Shown piece after piece: positions 1-5,994 of a stretch of 5,994 bases of DNA. The DNA is from an uncultured Pelolinea sp. (lineage in GTDB: Bacteria; Chloroflexota; Anaerolineae; Anaerolineales; Anaerolineaceae), in assembly GCA_937902055.1 (NCBI GenBank), contig CALGUJ010000144.1, forward strand, positions 1 through 5,994. Reading direction: 5' to 3'. The notes under the pieces are model-generated. The model did not search any database and was not told where the DNA came from. It saw only the letters and a list, made by a program, of their open reading frames with translations. Positions within the stretch are counted from its first letter, which is position 1. The number at the start of each line of letters is the position of its first letter. Made by a program: the position numbers and the translations under genes.

Positions 1-560
1 ATGAGAAAAATATTTTCGATATTGATCCGGTTGAATTGCGCAAACAGGTCGGCATGGTCTTCCAGCGCCCCAACCCCTTCCCCAAGACAATCTTCGAAAA
101 TATCGCTTTCGGCCCGCGCGCCCACGGTATCCGCGACCGCCGCATCCTGGAGGAAATCGTCGAAAAAAGCCTGAAACAAGCCGTCTTGTGGGATGAAGTT
201 AAAGACAATCTGAACAAATCAGGCCTCGCACTATCCGGCGGCCAACAACAGCGCTTGTGCATCGCGCGCGCGTTGGCAGTTGAACCGGAAGTGATCCTGA
301 TGGATGAACCGGCTTCTGCCTTGGATCCCATTGCTACATTGAAGATCGAAGAATTGATCCAACAGTTAAAAGAAAAATATACTATAGTTATAGTAACGCA
401 TAATATGCAGCAAGCCGCCAGAGCCTCCGATTACACGCTTTTCTTTAATATGGCGGAAAATCGCGCAGGTTATCTGGTAGAATCCGGTAAGACAACAGAT
501 ATTTTCACCAATCCGAAGAATGAACTAACCGAGCAATATATCTCGGGTAGATTTGGCTAA
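1..560 (+). CDS. pstB: Phosphate ABC transporter ATP-binding protein PstB (5' end outside window)
   Basis: ATPase of the PstSCAB high-affinity phosphate importer, on the cytoplasmic face of the inner membrane, where it powers phosphate uptake through PstA/PstC. The reading frame is open from base 3 and runs through codons for [25 protein letters not shown] PstB sequence, so the gene starts before the window and the TTG at 36 is internal. The visible 185 residues (numbered from base 3) include the Q-loop (VGMVFQ, Q21) followed by the typical PNPFP, the ABC signature LSGGQ at 77-81, Walker B VILMDE at 97-102, the D-loop SALD at 105-108 and the H-loop His133 in VTHNMQQA. It ends in the usual PstB ISGRFG. 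About 70-80 N-terminal residues, including Walker A, are missing only because of the window edge. phoU follows after 15 bases, as in classic pst operons. PstB rather than another ABC ATPase is very likely from the [12 protein letters not shown] and C-terminal motifs. Confidence 0.96.
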   Translation, partial: EKNIFDIDPVELRKQVGMVFQRPNPFPKTIFENIAFGPRAHGIRDRRILEEIVEKSLKQAVLWDEVKDNLNKSGLALSGGQQQRLCIARALAVEPEVILMDEPASALDPIATLKIEELIQQLKEKYTIVIVTHNMQQAARASDYTLFFNMAENRAGYLVESGKTTDIFTNPKNELTEQYISGRFG

Positions 561-575
561 GCAAAAAGGTGATGC

Positions 576-1268
576 ATGGCACGCGAAATATTTGAAAAGA
601 AGATAAAACAAATTCAGGATGAGATTCTGCTGTTGGGAAGCATGGTCGAACAGGCCGCCCTCGATTCGGTAGCCGCGTTCAAAAATCGTGATGTCCAAAG
701 CGCGAAGAATATCATTGAAGATGACCAAAACATCAACGATAAAAGGTTTGCGGTTGAAAACGCCATCCTGATCCTGATGGCCACCCAGCAGCCCCTTGCG
801 CACGATTTACGCTTGTTATCAGCCATGTTGTTGGTTGCCAATGAACTGGAACGAATGGGAGACTATGCCAAAGGCATCGCCCGCAATACCGTCCGGTTGG
901 GAATTGTGGATATTCCCATTCCATATCGCGATATCGAGAAAATGAGCGAGCTCGCGGTTGGCATGCTGCACCGCTCATTATCGGCTTTTGTCAAAGAGGA
1001 TATCAAGATGGCTGTGGCTATTCCACCCGAGGACGACGAGGTCGATAATCTCTTCAATAAATGCTATCGCACGATCGTCAATGGCATGATCGCCAATCCC
1101 GCCACAATCGATGATGCCAGCTTGTTGTTATGGATCGTCCACGATCTGGAAAGGTTTTCAGATCGCGTCATCAACATCTGCGAGCGCACAGTCTTCATCA
1201 AGTCCGGCGAAATGATGGAAATGGGCGCCAGCGATGAAGAAATGGATGAACTGGACGGAGAGGATTAG
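576..1268 (+). CDS. phoU: Phosphate signalling/transport regulator PhoU
   Basis: Cytoplasmic all-helical regulator that links Pst transporter activity to the PhoR/PhoB-type two-component system and restrains phosphate uptake. At 230 aa it has the usual family length and the expected two-fold PhoU repeat. Each half carries the metal-binding signature: NELERMGDYAKG at residues 89-100 and HDLERFSDRVIN at 189-200. The helix with QQPLAHDLRLLSAML (71-85) before the first motif is also typical. The ATG at 576 is supported by a purine-rich AAAAAGGTGA just upstream and by the family-like N-terminus MAREIFEKKIKQIQDEI. It lies 15 bases after pstB and is surely cotranscribed with it. The last 20 residues are a strongly acidic, Met-rich tail (GEMMEMGASDEEMDELDGED) beyond the second helix bundle. 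Short acidic tails occur in some PhoU proteins and I assign it no function. A terminator follows about 40 bases after the stop. Confidence 0.96.
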   Translation: MAREIFEKKIKQIQDEILLLGSMVEQAALDSVAAFKNRDVQSAKNIIEDDQNINDKRFAVENAILILMATQQPLAHDLRLLSAMLLVANELERMGDYAKGIARNTVRLGIVDIPIPYRDIEKMSELAVGMLHRSLSAFVKEDIKMAVAIPPEDDEVDNLFNKCYRTIVNGMIANPATIDDASLLLWIVHDLERFSDRVINICERTVFIKSGEMMEMGASDEEMDELDGED

Positions 1269-1308
1269 CTTCCAGCATCTCGAACGGATTTTGGTTCTTT
1301 CAACAATT

Positions 1309-1342
1309 GGGCTTGATATAATCATCATATCAAGCTCTTTTT
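1309..1342 (+). terminator. Intrinsic terminator after phoU
   Basis: Perfect 9-bp inverted repeat GCTTGATAT (1311-1319) / ATATCAAGC (1327-1335) with a 7-base loop. It extends to 11 pairs (1309-1319 with 1327-1337) through one G-U and one G-C pair. TCTTTTT (1336-1342) follows directly. The stem is AT-rich at the loop side but long and uninterrupted. Its place 40-75 bases after the phoU stop fits the end of the pst-phoU transcript. Read-through into the next gene is possible. Confidence 0.8.
1314..1322 (+). promoter_or_regulatory. Extended -10 promoter candidate for the kinase-CHAD-HD unit
   Basis: TGATATAAT combines an exact TATAAT (1317-1322) with the TG of an extended -10 element at the right spacing. 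No good -35 is visible: TTGGTT at 1291 is 20 bases away, and other hexamers at 16-17 bases match poorly. Extended -10 promoters can work without one. Transcription would start near 1329 and give a 5' leader of roughly 35-40 bases before the ATG at 1366. The element lies inside the left arm and loop of the terminator. This is an inference from consensus only. Confidence 0.45.
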
Positions 1343-1365
1343 ATAAATAAATAAAGGGATGAACT

Positions 1366-2088
1366 ATGTTGGCAAAGAATCCATGCAAAGGAAAATTGAT
1401 TGTCGTGGAAGGCATCGATGGCAGCGGTAAGTCAACTCAAATCGATCTGATCCATAAATGGCTTCTCGAAAAAGGCAAGTCGGTCTATTTCAGCGAATGG
1501 AATTCCTCTCCTTTGGTAAAAAGCACCACGCGCATGGGTAAAAAAGAGAAATCGTTCACTCCCACCACCTTCAGTCTCATCCAGGCCACTGATTTTGCCA
1601 ACCGCTGGGAAAACCAGTTCCTGCCGATGTTGAAAGCCGGCGTGATCGTGCTGGCGGACCGTTATGCTTTCACTGGTTTCGCGCGTGACGTGGCTCGCGG
1701 TGTTGATCCCTCCTGGGTCCGCAACCTGTATTCTTTTGCATTTCAACCCGACCTGGTGTTGTATTTCCGTGTGCCTTTGGACGATGCGGTGGAACGCATC
1801 ACCTTTGGGCGGGCCAAGTTGAAGTATTACGAAGCCGGAATGGACCTGAACCTCTCCGATAATAAAGTTACCAGCTTTCGTCTCTTCCAGACGCGTATTT
1901 TGGGGGAATATGAAAAGATGGTGGATGAGTTCAATTTCCACGTGATCGATGCCACTCAGCCGGTGCAAAAGCAGCAGAAACAAATCCGCCGATTAGTGAA
2001 CCAGGTTCTCAGCGACTGGGAAGGACTTCCCAATCCGGTAGAATCCGCGCGAAATTATAGCCGTTTGGGATCGAGAAAGACACAGTGA
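1366..2088 (+). CDS. dTMP-kinase-like P-loop kinase, copy 1 (intact Walker A)
   Basis: A 240-aa protein of the thymidylate-kinase fold, with a predicted cytoplasmic phosphotransfer role. Seen: Walker A EGIDGSGKST at 15-24 (Lys22), the TMK-like helix ATDFANRWENQ at 74-84, the DRY motif at 98-100 after a hydrophobic strand, then ARDVARGVDPSW (106-117), the strand PDLVLYF (128-134) and a basic lid region GRAKLKYYEAGMD (148-160). The usual bacterial TMK segment with AYQG after DRY is replaced by FARDVARG, so substrate specificity is uncertain and dTMP is only one candidate. Residues from about 217 on form a tail outside the kinase core. The start ATG has AAAGGGA (1353-1359) 6 bases upstream. It is the first gene of the unit downstream of the phoU terminator, and its closest visible relative is the next gene. 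A housekeeping tmk is possible but less likely given the tandem copy and the CHAD/HD neighbours. No gene symbol is given for that reason. Confidence 0.85.
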   Translation: MLAKNPCKGKLIVVEGIDGSGKSTQIDLIHKWLLEKGKSVYFSEWNSSPLVKSTTRMGKKEKSFTPTTFSLIQATDFANRWENQFLPMLKAGVIVLADRYAFTGFARDVARGVDPSWVRNLYSFAFQPDLVLYFRVPLDDAVERITFGRAKLKYYEAGMDLNLSDNKVTSFRLFQTRILGEYEKMVDEFNFHVIDATQPVQKQQKQIRRLVNQVLSDWEGLPNPVESARNYSRLGSRKTQ

Positions 2089-2095
2089 GGGCAAA

Positions 2096-2806
2096 ATGAC
2101 CAAGCTTCAATATTACGGAGCCGGACTCCCATATAAATTGATCGAAGATCTGCCGGGAAAGTTGATCGTCCTGGAAGGCACCGATGGCGTCGGCCGTTCG
2201 ACGCAGATTGAAATGCTGCGAACTTGGCTGGAGAAAACCGGATATGCCGTTTCCGATACCGGCCTGCGTCGTTCACCCTTGACCCAAATGGGTTTGGATG
2301 AAGCAAAAAAAGGCACCAACCTAACGCCTCTCACCATCAGCCTGTTTTACGCCACTGATTTCGCTGATCGCCTGGAAAACCAAATCATTCCCGCCTTGAA
2401 AGCCGGTTTTTTTGTACTTTCCGATCGCTACTTTTACTCCATCGTGGCGCGCGATGTAGTGCGCGGCATCGACCCGCATTGGGCCAGGGCAATCTATGGT
2501 TTTGCGCTTGTTCCGGATATCGTGATCTATCTGAAAGCGGATGTGAATACGCTGGTGACTCGCATTGTTCACGGCCGCGGGTTTAACTATTGGGAAGCCG
2601 GCATGGACATCATGAAAAAAGACAATCTTTATGACAGTTTCTGTGCTTACCAGGAATGTATGATCGCCCAGTTCGATCAGATGGCAATAGAATACCATTT
2701 CAAGGTCATTGACGCCAATCGCTCCACCAGGGACGTTAATGACGATATAAAGGATAGTTTGCATCCTGTCCTGGAAAACCAGCAAGTGCTCTCCAATGTC
2801 CGCTAA
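2096..2806 (+). CDS. dTMP-kinase-like P-loop protein, copy 2 (Walker A Lys replaced by Arg)
   Basis: A 236-aa paralogue of the preceding protein, with an extra ~10 residues before the P-loop. Shared blocks are GKLIVxEG, TPxTxSL, ATDFAxRxEN, LKAG, DRY (110-112), ARDVxRGxDPxW, the PDxVxY strand (140-145) and EAGMD (167-171). The Walker A reads EGTDGVGRST (27-36): the codon at position 34 is CGT, so Arg stands where the phosphate-binding Lys should be. The rest of the P-loop, DRY and the lid are kept, so the fold is intact. It may bind nucleotide or phosphate chains without normal catalysis, act as a regulatory partner of copy 1, or use Arg in an altered active site. Start: ATG with GTGAGGG (2085-2091), which overlaps the previous stop codon and sits 4 bases upstream. 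It lies 7 bases after copy 1 and overlaps the next gene by 11 bases, so the genes are probably cotranscribed and coupled. The dTMP-kinase family match is secure; the activity is unknown. Confidence 0.83.
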   Translation: MTKLQYYGAGLPYKLIEDLPGKLIVLEGTDGVGRSTQIEMLRTWLEKTGYAVSDTGLRRSPLTQMGLDEAKKGTNLTPLTISLFYATDFADRLENQIIPALKAGFFVLSDRYFYSIVARDVVRGIDPHWARAIYGFALVPDIVIYLKADVNTLVTRIVHGRGFNYWEAGMDIMKKDNLYDSFCAYQECMIAQFDQMAIEYHFKVIDANRSTRDVNDDIKDSLHPVLENQQVLSNVR

Positions 2807-3809
2807 TCTGAATGACCCGGCTGTCCAGGCCTACTGTTCGCACGTATTGCGCCCGCATCTCGAGATTCTGAGAAAAAAAGCGCAGAGTATCCAACGCCGC
2901 AGGAACATTGAGGATATTCATGATTTGCGAGTATCCTCCCGCCGCATTCGAACATGCCTGAACGTGTTTGCCGAAGCACTGCCTCCCAAGAAGATCAAGG
3001 TTTGGCAGCGGGATATCCGCAGCATTACCAACGCATTCAGCCGAGTGCGCGACCTCGATGTGCAACTGGATTGGATAATGCAAATGGCTTCTGGCACGCA
3101 GGATGCAGCCCTTCGCGCAGGCATCCGCCGGGTACGCTTGCGCCTTAAGCAAAAACGCCAGGTCCGCGAGGCGGACATGCAGCGTACCACGCGCGCCGTC
3201 CTTGAAAGCGCAAGCCTGGTGGAAATGAACGCCTGGCTGGAATCCATCGCGCAATCCATTGCTTCCGATTCAACTCCCAGGAATGCCCTGTTTCAACTGG
3301 GCTATGAACAAGTTCAAAAACGTCTGGATGAATTTCTTTTCTTTGAAGTCTTCATCTTCGATTCCTCGCGCGTCGAGGAATTGCATCGCATGCGCATCGC
3401 GGCCAAACACTTGCGCTATACATTGGAAATCTTTTCGGATCTTTTTAACAAGAAAACCGATTTTGCGCTTGACCTCGCGCGTCAATCCCAGCAGCTATTG
3501 GGAGAAATTCACGATGCCGATGTTTGGGCCATGTTCCTGCCCAGGTTTATGGAAAAAGAACAAAAACGGGTTTTAAATTTCTATGGATCGCTTTCCCCTT
3601 ACAACCGCCTGAAACCCGGCCTGGATTATCTGCTTGAAAACCGCCGTTTGGAACGAAGCCGCCTGTATGATAATTTTCTTGACGAGTGGAAAGCCTGGAA
3701 AATGAAAGAATCCTGGTTGACCCTGCGCAAAGTCATCTTTATGGCCAACCTGGATAGTCAAAAAACCATCCCTCCGACGCCTCCCGCCCCGGAGGATCCG
3801 ACTGCCTAA
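2796..3809 (+). CDS. CHAD-domain protein (predicted polyphosphate-binding)
   Basis: CHAD (conserved histidine alpha-helical domain) proteins are all-helical, with a basic groove that binds inorganic polyphosphate; they often sit beside polyphosphate genes or accompany CYTH domains. Here 337 aa hold two helical repeats. The first has IHDLRVSSRRIRTCLNVF (41-58; His42, Arg45, Arg49, Arg50, Arg52) and RVRDLDVQLDWI (83-94). The second has ELHRMRIAAKHLRYTLEIF (195-213; His197, Arg200, Lys204, Arg207) and LLGEIHDADVW (234-244). The region between (105-135) is very rich in Arg/Lys. The C-terminus is a Pro-rich tail, TIPPTPPAPEDPTA. There is no CYTH domain, signal peptide or membrane segment, so it should be cytoplasmic or granule-bound. 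The start ATG lies inside the end of the preceding gene (11-base overlap) with only a weak AAGTG ribosome site, which suggests translational coupling. Family assignment is firm; binding is known for the family and not shown for this protein. Confidence 0.93.
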   Translation: MSANLNDPAVQAYCSHVLRPHLEILRKKAQSIQRRRNIEDIHDLRVSSRRIRTCLNVFAEALPPKKIKVWQRDIRSITNAFSRVRDLDVQLDWIMQMASGTQDAALRAGIRRVRLRLKQKRQVREADMQRTTRAVLESASLVEMNAWLESIAQSIASDSTPRNALFQLGYEQVQKRLDEFLFFEVFIFDSSRVEELHRMRIAAKHLRYTLEIFSDLFNKKTDFALDLARQSQQLLGEIHDADVWAMFLPRFMEKEQKRVLNFYGSLSPYNRLKPGLDYLLENRRLERSRLYDNFLDEWKAWKMKESWLTLRKVIFMANLDSQKTIPPTPPAPEDPTA

Positions 3810-3836
3810 AAACCTAATTAAAAGAGTTGCAATGAG

Positions 3837-4487
3837 ATGAAAAACAAAACCCTCTTTCGTGGATTCAGTACTGCGCAAAAGAATGAACTTAAGTCGGTAA
3901 TGAAAGTTGCCAAACAATGTAATTACGATTCTCAACACACCAAACAGGTTACCAAATTCGCGCTGGAAATCTTTGATGATTTGAATGAATTGCATGGCAT
4001 GGGTGCCGAAGAACGGTATTACCTGTTGTGTGCTTCTTTACTGCATGACATAGGTGTGAATACCGAGGGTTCTCAAGGACATCATAAAACCGCTCTAAAG
4101 ATCATTCTGAACACCCCCCTGCTACGCTTCAATCAAAAAGACCGCTTGATTATCGGCTCCATTGCCCGCTATCACCGCCACGCGCTGCCTTCGCTGGAAC
4201 ATGATCACTTCAAGGCATTGGAAAAAACCGATCGGGAAATGGTGGCTCGCCTGGCGGGGTTTCTGCGCGTTGCTGACGGCTTGGAATATTCCCACAATCT
4301 GCGTATTCGGACCACTCGGACAACATTTACAAGGAACAAGATTGTAATCCGCTGTTGGGTGAAAAAGGAACCGTATAAAGAAGAAATCAAATCAGCCATC
4401 AAGAAAAGCGATTTGCTGGCGCTTAGTTATGAACGAGATGTTGTCTTTAAGGTCATCAAAGGCGAAGAATTCGTCGGTTGGAGTTGA
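3837..4487 (+). CDS. Stand-alone HD-domain protein resembling the Ppx/GppA C-terminal domain
   Basis: A 216-aa HD-superfamily protein, predicted metal-dependent phosphohydrolase or ligand-binding domain. HD pattern: His34 (DSQHTKQV), SLLHDIG with His70-Asp71, GHHKTA (His82/His83), RYHRHALP (His113) and LRVADGLEYSHN (Asp147). The combination LLHDIG / GHHK / ARYHR / LRVADGL is what one sees in the C-terminal half of Ppx/GppA exopolyphosphatases / pppGpp phosphohydrolases. The N-terminal actin-like (ASKHA) catalytic domain of Ppx is absent, and upstream sequence belongs to the CHAD gene, so this is not a truncated ppx. The C-terminal 60 residues (about 156-216) form a beta-strand-rich end, also Ppx-like. 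Start: ATG with AAAGAG (3821-3826) 10 bases upstream; it lies 27 bases after the CHAD stop, probably in the same operon. Polyphosphate or (p)ppGpp as ligand is an inference from family and neighbours. Confidence 0.85.
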   Translation: MKNKTLFRGFSTAQKNELKSVMKVAKQCNYDSQHTKQVTKFALEIFDDLNELHGMGAEERYYLLCASLLHDIGVNTEGSQGHHKTALKIILNTPLLRFNQKDRLIIGSIARYHRHALPSLEHDHFKALEKTDREMVARLAGFLRVADGLEYSHNLRIRTTRTTFTRNKIVIRCWVKKEPYKEEIKSAIKKSDLLALSYERDVVFKVIKGEEFVGWS

Positions 4488-4514
4488 TTCTCTCCCTCAC
4501 ATAATATATGTAAA

Positions 4515-4626
4515 TCGGATTAGTAGTTTTCCAACCCGACAACTTCCCAGACGTAGGGCAGGTATTCCTACCTGCCACTTTGAATCATATAACGTAGGTC
4601 GCATTGCTGATCTTCCAATCCGACAA
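4515..4626. repeat. Cluster of three palindromic repeat units
   Basis: Hairpin A: TCGGATT (4515-4521) / AACCCGA (4533-4539), one mismatch. Hairpin B: GGCAGGTA (4557-4564) / TACCTGCC (4569-4576), a perfect 8-bp stem with TTCC loop. Hairpin C: GTCGCATTG (4598-4606) / CAATCCGAC (4616-4624), one mismatch. The right arms of A and C lie in near-identical 16-mers (4527-4542 and 4611-4626, differing at 2 positions), and ACGTAGG occurs before both B (4551-4557) and C (4592-4598). The shared modules suggest a dispersed REP-like or miniature-element family; copies elsewhere in the genome cannot be seen here. Confidence 0.6.
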
Positions 4627-4694
4627 ATACTCATTACAAGAGCCGCCCTCCTTTTCAGTTTATGCTCCCCGTAAAAATCAATTAATTAACATCC

Positions 4695-4724
4695 CTCATA
4701 CGCTTCTCATACATTTTTTTGACC
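4695..4724 (+). promoter_or_regulatory. Candidate clpB promoter region with 7-bp direct repeat
   Basis: CTCATAC occurs at 4695-4701 and again at 4706-4712, exact copies with an 11-base period. A TTGACC -35-like hexamer follows at 4719-4724. The matching -10 is poor (GAAGAT at 4743-4748, 18-base gap), so the promoter call is weak. The 7+4 base layout is that of sites bound by OmpR/PhoB-type response regulators. It would lie just upstream of the polymerase site. Confidence 0.3.
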
Positions 4725-4772
4725 TTCGTGGATTATCCTCATGAAGATCTTAAGGATTTATAAGAGGCAAAA

Positions 4773-5994
4773 ATGGATTTAAATAAATTCACTCAAAAAG
4801 CACAGGAAGCTGTTTTCGAATCGCAGCAGATCGCCCGTGACTCTGGGCATCAAACCATCGAACCGGCTCATCTCTTGCTAGCCTTGCTGAAACAGAGTGA
4901 AGGCGTCGTTCCGGCCATCATCACCAAAGTCGCCGGCAACACCCAGGCGCTCTTGCAGGAAGTGCAGCAGGCCCTGGACGCGCGTCCCAAAGTCTCCGGC
5001 TGGACCGGTGAAGTCGGCCTGTCCCAGCCCGCGGCGCGCGTTCTGGAAGCCGCCGAGCGTTTCGCCAAGGGCATGCAGGATGAATACACCTCCACCGAGC
5101 ACATCCTGCTCGGTTTGCTGGAAAGCTCCGAATCTGACCGTCTCGGCCAATACGGCCTGACCAAGGATTCGGTTCTCAAAGCCCTGGTTGAAATTCGCGG
5201 CAATCAGCGCGTCACCTCCGCCAATCCTGAATCCACTTATCAGGCTTTGGAAAAATACGGCCGCGACCTCACCGCCATGGCCCGTCAGGGCAAGCTCGAT
5301 CCGGTCATCGGCCGCGATGAAGAGATCCGCCGCCTGATCCAGATTCTTTCGCGCCGCACCAAAAACAATCCCGCCCTGATCGGTGAGCCCGGTGTTGGCA
5401 AGACCGCCGTCGTGGAAGGCCTGGCCCAGCGTATCGTGCACGGCGACGTGCCCGAAGGCTTGAAAAATAAGCGCATCATCCAGCTCGATTTGAGCGCGCT
5501 GGTTGCCGGCGCCAAATTCCGTGGTGAATTTGAAGAACGTTTGAAAGCCGTCTTGAAAGAGGTGCAAAGCTCCTCCGGCGAGATTTTACTTTTCATTGAT
5601 GAAATGCACACCGTGGTCGGAGCCGGCGCCGCCGAAGGCGCCATGGACGCGGGCAACATGCTCAAACCCATGCTGGCGCGCGGCGAGCTGCACATGATCG
5701 GCGCCACCACCATCAACGAATACCGTAAATACATCGAAAAAGACGCCGCTTTGGAACGTCGTTTCCAACCCTTGCTGGTGGCCGAACCCAATGCGGAGGA
5801 TACCATCAGCATCCTGCGCGGATTGAAGCAGAAATATGAAGTGCACCACGGGGTACGCATCACTGACGCGGCTGTCATCGCGGCGGCCACCCTTTCGGAC
5901 CGCTACATCACCGATCGCCACCTGCCGGATAAAGCCATTGACCTGATCGATGAAGCCGCCGCCCGCCTGCGCACCGAGATCGATTCCAAGCCTT
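4773..5994 (+). CDS. clpB: ATP-dependent disaggregase ClpB (3' end outside window)
   Basis: Hsp100 chaperone that extracts polypeptides from protein aggregates together with DnaK in the cytoplasm. The frame is open to the window end (407 codons of a family usually about 850-870 aa). Seen: ClpB-type start [14 protein letters not shown], the N-terminal Clp repeat domain (about 1-145), then the first AAA+ domain with Walker A GEPGVGKT at 204-211 (Lys210), pore loop [14 protein letters not shown] (245-258), Walker B ILLFIDE (271-277), [25 protein letters not shown] segment (279-299), sensor GATT (310-313), arginine-finger ERRF (328-331), and the [16 protein letters not shown] stretch (385-400) leading into the coiled-coil M-domain. 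The pore-loop residue usually Tyr is Phe249. The M-domain itself, needed for a strict ClpB/ClpC distinction, is off the edge, but DAGNMLKP and the N-terminus favour ClpB. Start: ATG with AAGAGG (4762-4767) 5 bases upstream. GC-rich, strongly biased codons suggest high expression. It seems functionally independent of the upstream unit. Confidence 0.95.
   Translation, partial: MDLNKFTQKAQEAVFESQQIARDSGHQTIEPAHLLLALLKQSEGVVPAIITKVAGNTQALLQEVQQALDARPKVSGWTGEVGLSQPAARVLEAAERFAKGMQDEYTSTEHILLGLLESSESDRLGQYGLTKDSVLKALVEIRGNQRVTSANPESTYQALEKYGRDLTAMARQGKLDPVIGRDEEIRRLIQILSRRTKNNPALIGEPGVGKTAVVEGLAQRIVHGDVPEGLKNKRIIQLDLSALVAGAKFRGEFEERLKAVLKEVQSSSGEILLFIDEMHTVVGAGAAEGAMDAGNMLKPMLARGELHMIGATTINEYRKYIEKDAALERRFQPLLVAEPNAEDTISILRGLKQKYEVHHGVRITDAAVIAAATLSDRYITDRHLPDKAIDLIDEAAARLRTEIDSKP

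Larger units (their letters stand above)
4488..4772. other. 285-base intergenic region between the HD gene and clpB
   Basis: I see no convincing gene here. The one open frame (4429-4674, +) lacks family-like sequence and overlaps the HD gene. The first half (4515-4626) is a cluster of hairpin repeats. The second half is AT-rich and holds a direct repeat, a TTGACC hexamer and the clpB ribosome-binding site. No strong terminator with a U-run follows the HD gene; the 4557-4576 hairpin is the best candidate but is followed only by ACTTT. No CIRCE (TTAGCACTC-N9-GAGTGCTAA) or full HspR inverted repeat was found. Confidence 0.7.

Noticed and set aside
1432..1983. 183-codon open frame on the - strand
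   Set aside because: Antisense to kinase copy 1, with no family-like sequence and no ribosome site.
3771..3795. CCTCCG/CGGAGG hairpin near the end of the CHAD gene as a terminator
   Set aside because: The 6-bp stem has a 13-base loop, lies inside the coding region for the Pro-rich tail, and is not followed by a U-run.
4499..4511. Small palindrome ACATA/TATGT just after the HD gene
   Set aside because: Only 5 AT-rich pairs with no U-run; too weak to call a terminator or operator.
4429..4674. 81-codon + strand open frame running from the HD gene into the intergenic region
   Set aside because: It is out of frame with the HD gene, covers the hairpin repeats, and its translation shows no motif or good ribosome site.
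4786..4798. ACTCAAA at the start of clpB as half of an HspR (HAIR) site
   Set aside because: The partner CTTGAGT arm is absent at the proper distance, so a single half-site is likely chance.
5505..5546. Phe instead of Tyr in the ClpB pore loop as a loss of function
   Set aside because: An aromatic residue is kept at the position, so substrate threading should be preserved. I treat it as natural variation.
4878..5567. Long open frame (229 codons) on the - strand
   Set aside because: It is antisense to clpB, whose + frame matches the family throughout. GC-rich biased codons produce such shadows, and the translation has no recognisable motif.

Overview
The window carries seven genes, all on the + strand. 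It looks like chromosomal DNA of a moderate-GC bacterium. The protein styles (PstB, PhoU, paired dTMP-kinase-like proteins next to a CHAD protein, ClpB) remind me of Chloroflexota, perhaps Anaerolineae. That placement is an inference from family resemblance, with no rRNA or other marker to confirm it.

Region 1 (1-1268) is the 3' end of a phosphate-uptake operon: the C-terminal two thirds of the ATPase PstB, then the regulator PhoU 15 bases later. Region 2 (1269-1365) holds a clear intrinsic terminator whose left stem arm also contains an extended -10 promoter sequence (TGATATAAT). One expression unit therefore seems to end and another to start within about 35 bases.

Region 3 (1366-4487) is a compact four-gene unit: two tandem, divergent dTMP-kinase-like P-loop proteins, a CHAD-domain protein and a small HD-domain protein resembling the C-terminal domain of Ppx/GppA exopolyphosphatases. 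The second kinase-like protein has Arg in place of the Walker A Lys. CHAD domains bind inorganic polyphosphate, the HD protein resembles part of an exopolyphosphatase, and the unit lies directly downstream of pst-phoU. The best joint reading is a polyphosphate/phosphate-storage module in which the two 'thymidylate kinases' may not be ordinary dTMP kinases. This is the most interesting part of the window.

Region 4 (4488-4772) is 285 bases without a convincing gene. It contains three hairpins in a row that share sequence (a palindromic repeat cluster). Nearer clpB there is an exact 7-base direct repeat with a 4-base gap, just upstream of a TTGACC -35-like hexamer. Region 5 (4773 to the end) is the first 407 codons of the disaggregase clpB, cut off by the window edge.
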